NCBI GenBank assembly: GCA_030066195.1
Contig: JASJCB010000074.1
Location: forward strand, 1-51,569
DNA from: Acidobacteriota bacterium
GTDB lineage: Bacteria; Acidobacteriota; Holophagae; Acanthopleuribacterales; Acanthopleuribacteraceae
DNA: 51,569 nucleotides
Reading direction: 5' to 3'
A program made the position numbers and the translations under genes. The notes under the pieces were generated by a model. It ran no database searches and had not been told where the DNA came from. It worked only from the letters and a program-made list of their open reading frames with translations. The number at the start of each line of letters is the position of its first letter. The stretch's first letter is position 1. This document shows positions 24,641 to 32,844 of the stretch, in pieces.

Positions 24641-25960
24641 TTGCGTTACCTACCCTTCCTTATCTGCCTTGCCGTATACGCTGCCGACTACCCGACTGAA
24701 ACCGGTCGCTTCTCACACGAACAACTGATCGGTTATGCCCAAGAATACGGCACGCCGCTTTATGTCTACGACGGGGACCGCATCAAAGAGAAGTTCCACA
24801 AGTTTTCCAAGGCTTTTAAAGACGCCTACGGCAATACCAAGATCTATTACGCGCTCAAGGCCAATACCAATCTGAGCATCGTGGCCTTGCTGAAGAAGGA
24901 AGGCGCCTCGGCCGAGTGCATCTCCATGGGCGAGATCTACCTGGCCCGCAAGTTGGGTTGGAAGGGCGAAGATATTTTGTTCACCTCCAGCAGCAAGTCT
25001 CCGGTCGAGATGGAATACGCGGTGAATCACGACGTGGTCATCAACCTGGACTCCATGGGCGACCTGGAGAACCTGATCGCCACCGTGGAAAAACTGAAGA
25101 AAAAAGCCCGGGTCTCTTTCAGGCTGAACACGGATGTGGACCCCAAAACCCACAAGCATATCTCCACCAGCCATAAAACCACCAAATTCGGCATTCTCTT
25201 TGAAAACGACCAGATCATGGAGGGTTACAAACGCGCCTACGATCACCCGCTGTTGGAGGTGTGGGGCATCCACAGCCATATCGGTTCGCAGATCATGGAC
25301 GACTCGCCCTTCGTGCGCAATGTGAAGTTGGTGACCACGGCCGTCAAACGCCTGAAGCAGGAACTGGGAATCGAACTGAAGTTCATGGACCTGGGCGGCG
25401 GCCTGGGCATTCCCTATCGTGACGGCCAGGAGCCTTTGGAACCGGAAGTGGTGGCGAACAAAATGGCGAAACTGGTGAAACAGGAGTTGAAGGACCTGGG
25501 CTACATGCCCGCCCTTTGGATGGAACCGGGGCGTTACTTCGTGGGCGACGCGGGTTTCCTGGTTGCCCGGGTGAACTCGGTCAAGGACACGCCCTACAAG
25601 CACTTCATCAATGTGGATACCGGTTTCAACCACCTGGTGCGACCCATTCTCTACGAGGCCTATCACCGGGTCCGGGTGTTGGGTCGCAAGGGCGAGCGCG
25701 AGAAGTTCGACGTGGCCGGCAACATCTGCGAGACCGGCGACATCCTGGCTTATGACCGCATGCTGCCCCGACCGAGCGTGGGTGACTACGTGGCCTTTAT
25801 GGACGCCGGCGCCTACGGCTTCACCATGGCCTCGGAATACAATATGTTCACATTGCCGGCAGAGATCATGGTGCGCGGCGACAAGGTAGACGTCATCCGC
25901 AAGCGACCCGACATCGAGGACCTGTTCCGCAACCAGATCCTCTTGAAGGATCTCGAATAA
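24641..25960 (+). CDS. lysA: diaminopimelate decarboxylase with signal-peptide-like N-terminus
   Basis: A PLP enzyme of fold type III making lysine from meso-DAP. Family blocks: YYALKANTN (K73 binds PLP), HSHIGSQI, DLGGGLGIPY, EPGRYFVGDAG, CETGD (catalytic Cys) and AGAYGFTMASEYN. The start is odd. TTG 24641 has a perfect AAGGAG seven bases upstream and gives 439 residues whose first 15 (MRYLPFLICLAVYAA) look like a signal peptide, after which the normal LysA start follows. ATG 24605 is possible but lacks a ribosome site. Either the enzyme is exported or membrane-tethered, or initiation is misread. Confidence 0.93.
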   Translation: MRYLPFLICLAVYAADYPTETGRFSHEQLIGYAQEYGTPLYVYDGDRIKEKFHKFSKAFKDAYGNTKIYYALKANTNLSIVALLKKEGASAECISMGEIYLARKLGWKGEDILFTSSSKSPVEMEYAVNHDVVINLDSMGDLENLIATVEKLKKKARVSFRLNTDVDPKTHKHISTSHKTTKFGILFENDQIMEGYKRAYDHPLLEVWGIHSHIGSQIMDDSPFVRNVKLVTTAVKRLKQELGIELKFMDLGGGLGIPYRDGQEPLEPEVVANKMAKLVKQELKDLGYMPALWMEPGRYFVGDAGFLVARVNSVKDTPYKHFINVDTGFNHLVRPILYEAYHRVRVLGRKGEREKFDVAGNICETGDILAYDRMLPRPSVGDYVAFMDAGAYGFTMASEYNMFTLPAEIMVRGDKVDVIRKRPDIEDLFRNQILLKDLE

Positions 25961-25964
25961 CCAT

Positions 25965-25997
25965 AAAAAAACAGGCCGCGTCTTGCGACGCGGCCTG
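25965..25997. terminator. strong intrinsic terminator, T-tract on the minus strand
   Basis: A perfect 11-bp stem CAGGCCGCGTC (25972-25982) / GACGCGGCCTG (25987-25997) with a TTGC loop, flanked on the left by seven A (25965-25971), which read as a T-tract leftward. It terminates the leftward DUF1549-DUF1501 transcript and may also stop lysA transcripts. Confidence 0.85.
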
Positions 25998-26085
25998 ATA
26001 CAAGTATCTTGGAGAAATTCCTTGTCCCTTGTGGAGACCGTCCAAAGCGCCTCATGGTTTAAAGGAATTTCGATTTTTTCTGCCG

Positions 26086-27417
26086 CTAACCGAACATCTC
26101 CACGATATCGGTGTAATAACCGGCCGTACCGTTGACCTTGGGCGTGTACTCGTAGACCCGGCCGGACGGCGTATCCTCGATTTCCTTGGACCAGTCGATA
26201 CCCAAAGCGCTGTACATGGTAGCCACCACATCATAAATGGTGATGTAGCGATTTTGCGACCAGAAGCGGTCGGTGATCGACCAGCCCTCGCCATCGGTGG
26301 CGCCGAATGCCTGGTTGGGCACGATGCCGCCGCCGGCGACCAACGCGGCGTAGGCGTAGGGATAGTGGTCCCGCCCGCTGTTGCCCGAAAGATTACCCGG
26401 CGTGCGGCCGAACTCGCCGGTCACCACCACCATGGTCTCGTCCAGCAGGGTTCCGCCGCGTTTCCCCGGGGTGGCTGCCAGATCCTCGAACATGGCGGCC
26501 AGGGCGCTGTCCAACTCGGCGCAACTGCTGTAAAGAACGTCCGGCGTGTAGATATCGTCGTGGTGATCCCAACCGCCGTGCGTGACCTGAACCACCCTGG
26601 CGCCTTTATTCCTGGCCAGGGCCTTCACGGCCAGCGCACAGCCCTGGCCTACGCTGGTGTTGCCGTAGCGCGTGGTTTCCGACTCGGTGATTTCGAAGAC
26701 ACCGTCCAGTTCCGGTTGGTACATCATGCGCTCGGCGCCGGTGTAGAAGTTGTGGTAGTCGGTAATGGCCGCGCCCTTGCTCGATTCGGTGAAGCGTTCG
26801 CCGTCGAGGGCGGTCAGCGCGGCGTAGCGTTCGCGGAACGTGTTCTCGCCGTCCGGGTGAACCAGGCCGGGCACACCGTCCTGGCTGCTGATGGGAAAGG
26901 CCGCGTAACTGCTCGAAAGCATACCGGAACCCTGGACGCGGGCGTTGATGGCCAGGAAGGTGGGCAGCAAATCGGCGTCGGTGCGTCCGCCGGCCAATTC
27001 GTAGGCCATGACACTGCCGATGTGCGGGTGTTCCTTTGCGAAGGTGGGATTGAAGCTTTGACCCGTTTCCACCTGGTACTGCGCCCGCTGGTGCACCTGT
27101 TCAAAGCCGCTCAGGGCGCGCAACAGCGAGAACTTGTCGGTGTGGTTGACCAGGTTGGGAAACAAACCCTCGGGCAGGAACAGGTTGCCGAAGGTGCCGG
27201 GCTCGAAATCGGCAGGGGTCCAACTGCCCTGTTTCAGGTCGAAGGTGTCCACATGACTGATGCCGCCGTTCAGGTTGACCATGATTACGTTGCGGGCGCT
27301 GCCGCGCGGGTTGACCGCCTTGCCGCCGCGAACCACGCGAGCGCTTGCCTTGACGCCCAAGGCACTCGCGCCCAGCGCGCCCAAACCACAGATCTGTAGG
27401 AAATTTCTTCTCAACAT
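26086..27417 (-). CDS. Tat-exported DUF1501 family protein (second copy)
   Basis: A 443-residue DUF1501 protein with a twin-arginine signal at the extreme N-terminus (MLRRNFLQICGLGALGASAL). Conserved blocks: NVIMVNLNGGISHVDTFDLK, GSWTP, QVTHGGWDHHDDIY, VVVTGEFGRTPG and GRDHYPY. AAGGAG seven bases upstream fixes the start. It follows the DUF1549 gene by 27 bases, so here DUF1501 is second in the operon, the reverse of the 289-3495 pair. Both proteins should be exported. Sequence divergence from the first copy is large outside the motifs, so the duplication looks old. Confidence 0.93.
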   Translation of the reverse strand: MLRRNFLQICGLGALGASALGVKASARVVRGGKAVNPRGSARNVIMVNLNGGISHVDTFDLKQGSWTPADFEPGTFGNLFLPEGLFPNLVNHTDKFSLLRALSGFEQVHQRAQYQVETGQSFNPTFAKEHPHIGSVMAYELAGGRTDADLLPTFLAINARVQGSGMLSSSYAAFPISSQDGVPGLVHPDGENTFRERYAALTALDGERFTESSKGAAITDYHNFYTGAERMMYQPELDGVFEITESETTRYGNTSVGQGCALAVKALARNKGARVVQVTHGGWDHHDDIYTPDVLYSSCAELDSALAAMFEDLAATPGKRGGTLLDETMVVVTGEFGRTPGNLSGNSGRDHYPYAYAALVAGGGIVPNQAFGATDGEGWSITDRFWSQNRYITIYDVVATMYSALGIDWSKEIEDTPSGRVYEYTPKVNGTAGYYTDIVEMFG

Positions 27418-27444
27418 GCCGCTTCTCCTTTATTTGGCTCGCGC

Positions 27445-29268
27445 TTAGTAGATGTAGGTGAACTCGACGCGGTTGATCAACAGCCACAGCAGGGACTCCG
27501 CCTTCTCCCGGTCGTTGTTGAACCGATCCAACTCGGCCCCGTAGGCATCGACTTCTTCGTCGGTTGGGTAGCGGCACAGAACATCCAGGAAGGCTTCTTG
27601 AATAACCTGCTCCGTGGACATACCCGCCGAAACATAACCGATAACCCGGTTTTGCGTAGCGCTGATCTGGGCGTCGATGACCGGCGAACTCATCAGCACC
27701 AGGGCCTGACTGATAGAGCCCTGGTTAGTACGCGGCTGGTCGGTGCGGTTGCCGCGACCGAAGACGGTCAACATGGTCAGGATGTCGGGATTCAAACCGC
27801 GTGCGCCGCGAGGCTGGTTCATGTCGATCAGTTCGTGGGCGTAGGTGCTTGTGAACACGTCTCGGGTAGCGCCCGCGTAGACCTGGGTCATTTGGGCAGC
27901 GGCGCCGGTGGCGACAACCAGCGAATCGTAGGCGGTTTCGGCGTCCATATGGTGAGCGAGGTAGCGGGTGTAATAGGGTGCGTATTGGTTTTGCCAGTCG
28001 CCGGGGTAGAAGTCCGGGCTCATTTGGAAGGTGGCAGAGTTACAGACATAGCGCAGGTAATCGCGGATGCTGAAGTTGAACTCGATCATTTTGTCGGCCA
28101 TGTGCTCCAACAGGTTTACGTCCAAGACCTGCATCTCCCAGCCCTCGGGCAGCGGGTAGGTGGGGTCGATGCGGTAGAGGTCGAAGCTGTCCATGGGTTC
28201 GACCATGGCCAGACCGAACAACTCGCCCCAGAAGCGGTTGGCCCAGTTGCGGGCGAACTGGCGATCGGTCGTGATTTGCTCGGCGATAGCCTCGCGGGAG
28301 GACTGACCGGCGGGAACGGTGTCCCCGGTAAAGATGTTGACCGGTTCGATGAGGCCGCCGCTCCGCGCGGGTCTTGTGCCGTTATCGGTTTCGGCCATAT
28401 AGCCGGGATTGCGGTTCTGCTGGATGTTGACGGAAACCGGGTTGCCGTTGTCGTTGCGCGTACCGGGCCGCATCAGGAAATCGCTGAAGAAGGCGGCCAT
28501 GCCCCAAACCTCGGCGCGTTGACGTTCGGCCAGGAAGAGGTTGATGGACTCCAGGTGATAGGCGCCGTCGTGACAGGAGATGCATTCCAGGGGCACTCCC
28601 AGGAATTTGGTGGAGGCCGCCACCGCGGCGTTATCCCAGACATCTTGCGACAAACGCTGACCGGCGCCGGACCGAGCCAGGAAGCCGGCCTCGGGGACTT
28701 CGTCGGTGAGACCGTCGGCGGTGATCAACTCGCGGGCGATGACATCCAGCTTCTTGTCGGACTGAACGGCCTCGGTCCAGTAGCTGTTGTAGAGTTTGTG
28801 ACCCCAACGCAGTTCTGAAGCGGTCGACTCGAAGAACTCTTGAAAATAGAAGGCCCAGTGGGTGCTGAATGCCTCGGTGGCCAGCACTTCATCGATCAGC
28901 TCGGTGCGCTTGTTCGGGTTGGTATCGGCCAGGAAGGTGCGCGTGCGCTGAGGATCGGGCAAACGGCCGGTCAGCACCAGGTAGAGTCGGCGAATGAAGA
29001 TGCTGTCATCGGCGAGGGCGTTGACGGGTACGCCGTCGGCCTGCATTTTAGCGAAAGTCAGTTCATCGATAGTGTTCTGAACTTGGGCGGCTTCCCAGTC
29101 GGTGTTGTCGGGATTGCCGCGTACATTCCCGATAATTTCGACATCTCTTTCTATATGTCGGATGTTGCCGTCGCGACGGCTGTTCTTTCCGTTTACCATG
29201 CCCTCGTGGGCCGTCAGGGTGCTGCTTGCGAGCAGCAGACACAAAAGCCAGGTCATCCCAGGTTTCAT
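27445..29268 (-). CDS. exported DUF1549/DUF1553 protein with a CxxCH motif (second copy)
   Basis: A 607-residue protein with a signal peptide (MKPGMTWLLCLLLASSTLTA). DUF1549 occupies the N-terminal half and carries CISCH at 229-233; DUF1553 follows (NRFWGELFGLAMVEP, QALVLMSSPV). It shares the FTGDTVPAGQSSREAIA-style linker with the first copy. It is the first gene of a two-gene leftward operon ended by the terminator at 25965-25997. The role is unknown; covalent haem binding is predicted from the motif, not shown. Confidence 0.92.
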   Translation of the reverse strand: MKPGMTWLLCLLLASSTLTAHEGMVNGKNSRRDGNIRHIERDVEIIGNVRGNPDNTDWEAAQVQNTIDELTFAKMQADGVPVNALADDSIFIRRLYLVLTGRLPDPQRTRTFLADTNPNKRTELIDEVLATEAFSTHWAFYFQEFFESTASELRWGHKLYNSYWTEAVQSDKKLDVIARELITADGLTDEVPEAGFLARSGAGQRLSQDVWDNAAVAASTKFLGVPLECISCHDGAYHLESINLFLAERQRAEVWGMAAFFSDFLMRPGTRNDNGNPVSVNIQQNRNPGYMAETDNGTRPARSGGLIEPVNIFTGDTVPAGQSSREAIAEQITTDRQFARNWANRFWGELFGLAMVEPMDSFDLYRIDPTYPLPEGWEMQVLDVNLLEHMADKMIEFNFSIRDYLRYVCNSATFQMSPDFYPGDWQNQYAPYYTRYLAHHMDAETAYDSLVVATGAAAQMTQVYAGATRDVFTSTYAHELIDMNQPRGARGLNPDILTMLTVFGRGNRTDQPRTNQGSISQALVLMSSPVIDAQISATQNRVIGYVSAGMSTEQVIQEAFLDVLCRYPTDEEVDAYGAELDRFNNDREKAESLLWLLINRVEFTYIY

Positions 29269-29512
29269 CGGGCATCCCCCCTACTCAAGGATATTGCGCG
29301 CGTCTTATGCATGGACAGGCGACGGCCGGAGTGGTTTAAAAGGAAAAATAATTCGTGACGGCGATCACCCTTTGCCGGGCCCGGATAATGGCCCGCCGTT
29401 CCATCCTTCAATAAAGCGCATGAACCGGCAATATCTTCCTCCCCGGCAGATGCTGCCGACCCTACATTTTTGCCTGCTGGTCCCTAACACTATATTTTTC
29501 AATATCTAACCA

Positions 29513-29528
29513 TTGGCACAATTCTTGT
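29513..29528 (+). promoter_or_regulatory. sigma54-like promoter candidate of the flgFGAH operon
   Basis: TTGGCAC (29513-29519) and TTGT (29525-29528) match the -24 element and spacing of sigma54 promoters, but the -12 dinucleotide is GT instead of GC. Transcription would start ~29540, just before the flgF ribosome site. Flagellar genes are often sigma54-controlled, which supports the call. Confidence 0.4.
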
Positions 29529-29555
29529 TTTTGTGTTGCCAAGTGAGGTGACGTT

Positions 29556-30305
29556 ATGCAACCGGAACTTTATACCGCGGCGCAGGGCCTGGTGGCCCGA
29601 CAATTTCAGTTGGACAATATCACCAACAATATCGCCAACGCCAACACGACCGGCTTTCGGGAAGTCCGGGGTTTCTTTCGGTCATTCAATGAGGCCTTGG
29701 CGGAAGGTCCCAACAATGTGTTGAACAATGCCGCCAACAATCAGCCCGTGATTGCCGGGGTCTTCTTTCACAGCCGCCAGGGCGCGATAAGAGCCACCGG
29801 GAATCCCTTCGATATGGCTATCGAGGGCAACGGTTTTTTCAGGGTGGAAACACCCAACGGTCAGCGCTATACACGCAACGGCAGCTTCACGATTTCCAAT
29901 CAGAGTCAGTTGGTGACCCGGGACGGTTATCCCGTGGTCGACGCAAATACCAACCTACCGATTACCCTCAACACGGCGGCGGAAGACACCTATATCAAAG
30001 GTGACGGCACCATCATCCAAGATGGCGTGGTACAGGGCCGGGTGAAGCTGGTGGACTTCGCGGATAAGGAATTGATGAGACCCGAGGCCGATACCCTGTT
30101 GGTTCACGAGAACCCCAACGCGGTTGAGATTGCGGCCGACGGGGAAATCCATGCGCGTCATTTGGAAACCAGTAATGTCAATATCGCCAAGCAGATGGTG
30201 GACATGATAACCATGCAGCGGGCCTACGATGCCAATATTCGCGTTATCCGCACCATCGACGGTAACTTGAACGAACAAGTGATTCGCGGCTACGGCCCGC
30301 GTTAA
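29556..30305 (+). CDS. flgF: flagellar basal-body rod protein FlgF
   Basis: A 249-residue proximal-rod protein. The N-terminal rod motif (LDNITNNIANANTTGFREV) and the C-terminal helix (NVNIAKQMVDMITMQRAYDANIRVI) frame a central domain with AIEGNGFFRVETPNGQRYTRNG. It is slightly shorter than FlgG, and the N-terminus begins MQPELYTAAQGLVARQ, fitting FlgF. GAGGTG five bases upstream supports ATG 29556. First gene of flgF-flgG-flgA-flgH, 27 bases before flgG. Assembled through the flagellar export apparatus, not Sec. Confidence 0.94.
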   Translation: MQPELYTAAQGLVARQFQLDNITNNIANANTTGFREVRGFFRSFNEALAEGPNNVLNNAANNQPVIAGVFFHSRQGAIRATGNPFDMAIEGNGFFRVETPNGQRYTRNGSFTISNQSQLVTRDGYPVVDANTNLPITLNTAAEDTYIKGDGTIIQDGVVQGRVKLVDFADKELMRPEADTLLVHENPNAVEIAADGEIHARHLETSNVNIAKQMVDMITMQRAYDANIRVIRTIDGNLNEQVIRGYGPR

Positions 30306-30332
30306 GGGAAAGCGTAACAAAGGAGCCATACC

Positions 30333-31118
30333 ATGATCAGATCACTGTACACGGCCGCCTCGGGCATGGACGTTCAGCAAACCAATTTGGACACCATCTC
30401 CAACAACCTGGCCAACGTGAACACGACGGGTTTCAAGAAGGTTCGGTCCGAGTTCCAAGACCTGCTGTACCAAACCATCAGCGCGCCCGGCAGCGACACC
30501 ACCAACACCACGGAAACGCCCAGCGGCATCCAAGTGGGTTTGGGCGCCAAGTTGGTAGCCACCAATCGCGTGTTCGGTCAGGGCAGTTTGCGCAATACCG
30601 GCCGGGCGCTGGATATGGCGGTTATGGGCCGCGGTTTCTTCCAGGTCACGCTGCCCAACGGCAACACCGCCTACACCCGTGACGGCAGCTTCACCCTGGA
30701 CCAGAACGGGCAGATGGTGACCTCCTCCGGTTACCTGTTGGACCCCAATATAACTATTCCCCAGGAAGCGTTAAGTGTCTTCGTGGGTACCGACGGAAGC
30801 GTATCGGTGGATATCGGCGACAACGAGCCCCAAAACGTGGGTCAGATCCAGTTGGCAACCTTCATCAATCCCAGCGGCCTGAAGGCCCTGGGCGGCAACG
30901 TCTTTCAAGCCTCCAACGCTTCCGGAGACGCCCAGGTGGGGAACCCCGGCGATTTGGGCGTGGGTGAGATTCAGTCCAACTTCCTGGAAATCAGCAACGT
31001 TTCTGTTGCCGAGGAAATGATCAACATGATTATCGGTCAACGGGCTTTCGAAGCCACCTCGCGTTCGGTGCGTACCGCCGACCAGGTCCTGACCGAAATC
31101 ACCAACCTGAAACGTTGA
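30333..31118 (+). CDS. flgG: flagellar distal rod protein FlgG
   Basis: A 261-residue distal-rod protein of standard length. Canonical features: MIRSLYTAASGMDVQQTNLD at the N-terminus, NNLANVNTTGFKKVRSEFQD, VMGRGFFQVTLPNGNTAYTR, and the C-terminal LEISNVSVAEEMINMIIGQR segment. The distal rod passes through the P and L rings, consistent with flgH lying downstream. AAAGGAG sits upstream of ATG 30333. Strong match. Confidence 0.97.
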   Translation: MIRSLYTAASGMDVQQTNLDTISNNLANVNTTGFKKVRSEFQDLLYQTISAPGSDTTNTTETPSGIQVGLGAKLVATNRVFGQGSLRNTGRALDMAVMGRGFFQVTLPNGNTAYTRDGSFTLDQNGQMVTSSGYLLDPNITIPQEALSVFVGTDGSVSVDIGDNEPQNVGQIQLATFINPSGLKALGGNVFQASNASGDAQVGNPGDLGVGEIQSNFLEISNVSVAEEMINMIIGQRAFEATSRSVRTADQVLTEITNLKR

Positions 31119-31127
31119 GGCGCGGCC

Positions 31128-32045
31128 ATGATTTGGATGCTGATGATGATCGCCCTGGACGGGGAACTGAGCCTGAAACGTCAGGTGGAGGTAACCTCCG
31201 CCGTCTACCTGAGCGACGTACTGACGCCGTCAAGCTACAACACCCTGAAGGCAAGCGGCGTCAAGAATCTGTGGATCATGACCGGCCCCGACATTTCGCG
31301 CAGCAGCGTGGTGAACCGCGAGCAGGTGGCCGGCGTCATTCACCGCGCCCATCCGGGCAAACACCTCAGTTGGAAAGGTCCGGGCAATGTGGTCGTGCGT
31401 CGCCGAACCGTCGACCTGGACCGTCGCGCCGTTGAAAGGAGTATTCGGGACTGGGTTGCCGCCTATCGAACAGCCCTGGGTACGGTGCATGTCGATCAGG
31501 TTTATGTCCCGCCTGTTTCCCGGATTCCCGTGGGCAAGACTGCCTATACGGTGCGTCCGCGCGGCCCCTTCAAACCTGCCGGTCGCCATTCCCTGTGGGT
31601 GGACATCGAGGTTAACGGCGAATCTTTCAAGACCATCGGTGTCCAGGTCGGTTTAAGTCTGGAAGCTCTGGCAGCCACTGTCACAGGAGAGATCCAGAGG
31701 GAACAACCTATCGGCGAACACATGATCGATTGGGATTATGTTCGCCTGGACCGGTTGACCGACGATCTCGTGACTCCCGAGACCCTGGCCGGAATGTGCG
31801 CCAAATCCATCATCAGGCCGGGCACCGTGCTGACCACCAGGCATGTGAAACCCATAGCCGTGGTCAAACGCAATGAGCCGATTACCGTCATTGCCAAAAG
31901 CGGCCCGTTGGTCATCACCATGCGCGCCGTGGCCCTGGAAACCGGCGGTTACGGCCAAACCATTCGCCTGAAGAATCCGGACACCGGAAAGACCCTGACG
32001 GGCCGTATCGAAAAAGACGGCAATGTCCACATGGACATCGAGTGA
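31128..32045 (+). CDS. flgA: flagellar P-ring assembly chaperone FlgA
   Basis: A 305-residue periplasmic protein, longer than E. coli FlgA (~220). The N-terminus is hydrophobic (MIWMLMMIALDGELSLK), a short signal peptide. The SAF-type C-terminal half has the family pattern: VKPIAVVKRNEPITVIAKSG, LVITMRAVALETGGYGQTIRLKN and TGRIEKDGNV. FlgA assists polymerisation of FlgI into the P ring. It begins ten bases after flgG. The flgH start lies 13 bases after its stop. Confidence 0.93.
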   Translation: MIWMLMMIALDGELSLKRQVEVTSAVYLSDVLTPSSYNTLKASGVKNLWIMTGPDISRSSVVNREQVAGVIHRAHPGKHLSWKGPGNVVVRRRTVDLDRRAVERSIRDWVAAYRTALGTVHVDQVYVPPVSRIPVGKTAYTVRPRGPFKPAGRHSLWVDIEVNGESFKTIGVQVGLSLEALAATVTGEIQREQPIGEHMIDWDYVRLDRLTDDLVTPETLAGMCAKSIIRPGTVLTTRHVKPIAVVKRNEPITVIAKSGPLVITMRAVALETGGYGQTIRLKNPDTGKTLTGRIEKDGNVHMDIE

Positions 32046-32058
32046 CATGGAGGTCATG

Positions 32059-32757
32059 ATGAAAAAGGCATTCCTACTTTTGGCGGCGCTGTCCACGGTG
32101 GGCTGTTTACAGAAACACGGCCTGGTAAACAATCCCTATCCCGAGCCCGCGCCCATTGAATTGCACCGGCCGGAACCCGTGGTGCGCGCTCCGGGCGCCC
32201 TTTTCGACAGCGGCGGCGGTACCGGCAGCGCCAATCTCATTTCGGACGCACGCGCTTATCGCACCAACGACATCGTGATCATCCAAATCGCCGAGTCCAT
32301 GTCGGCTACCAACTCCGCCAATACCGATTTGGAGCGTACCTCCACCAACAGCTTCAAAGTGCCCAACCTGTTCGGCGCGGAAGGCAGTATCGGTTCGGTC
32401 TTCGGCACTTCTACCGACGGGACGGTGCTCGGCACCTCCACGGAGTCAGAACACGAGGGACGGGGCACCACGGCGCGTTCCGATATCTTTCAAGGCACCG
32501 TGGCGGCCCGCGTTATCGAAGTACTGCCCAACGGGTACCTGATGATCCAAGGCCAGAAGACGGTACAAGTCAACGACGAGAAAGTGAAGTTCTACCTAAC
32601 GGGTATGGTCAACCCGTTGATGATCGGCAGTAACCACGCGGTGCTCTCCACCCAGGTCGCCGATCTTCAATTGCGCTACGGCGGTAACGGCGTGGTCACA
32701 GCCGAACAGAATCCCGGACTCTTCTCCCGCATCTTGAAGTGGCTCTTCCCCTTCTAA
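32059..32757 (+). CDS. flgH: flagellar L-ring lipoprotein FlgH
   Basis: A 232-residue outer-membrane lipoprotein. ATG 32059 has GGAGG five bases upstream. The signal peptide ends with a lipobox-like LSTVGC, so it needs Lgt and LspA, both encoded in this window. Family blocks: ALFDSGGGTGSANLISDARAY, NDIVIIQIAESMSATNSANT, GRGTTARSDIFQGTVAARV and LPNGYLMIQGQKTVQVN. Last gene of the operon; the usual next gene, flgI, is missing and a terminator follows at once. Confidence 0.95.
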   Translation: MKKAFLLLAALSTVGCLQKHGLVNNPYPEPAPIELHRPEPVVRAPGALFDSGGGTGSANLISDARAYRTNDIVIIQIAESMSATNSANTDLERTSTNSFKVPNLFGAEGSIGSVFGTSTDGTVLGTSTESEHEGRGTTARSDIFQGTVAARVIEVLPNGYLMIQGQKTVQVNDEKVKFYLTGMVNPLMIGSNHAVLSTQVADLQLRYGGNGVVTAEQNPGLFSRILKWLFPF

Positions 32758-32788
32758 TGCTGCTCACAAATTAAAATCGTTCCACGGG

Positions 32789-32824
32789 GGCCGGTTCTCC
32801 TTGCACGGATGCCGGCCTTTTTTT
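32789..32824 (+). terminator. intrinsic terminator of the flgFGAH operon
   Basis: GGCCGG (32789-32794) pairs with CCGGCC (32812-32817), with smaller inner pairing (CC/GG) and a seven-T tract (32818-32824). It begins 32 bases after the flgH stop. Confidence 0.82.
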
Positions 32825-32844
32825 CAGGTTCCTTGGATTGTGTT

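Noticed and set aside
26029..27399. 456-codon rightward open frame opposite the second DUF1501 gene
   Set aside because: It is an antisense shadow of a gene with clear family motifs, a product of high GC and codon bias.
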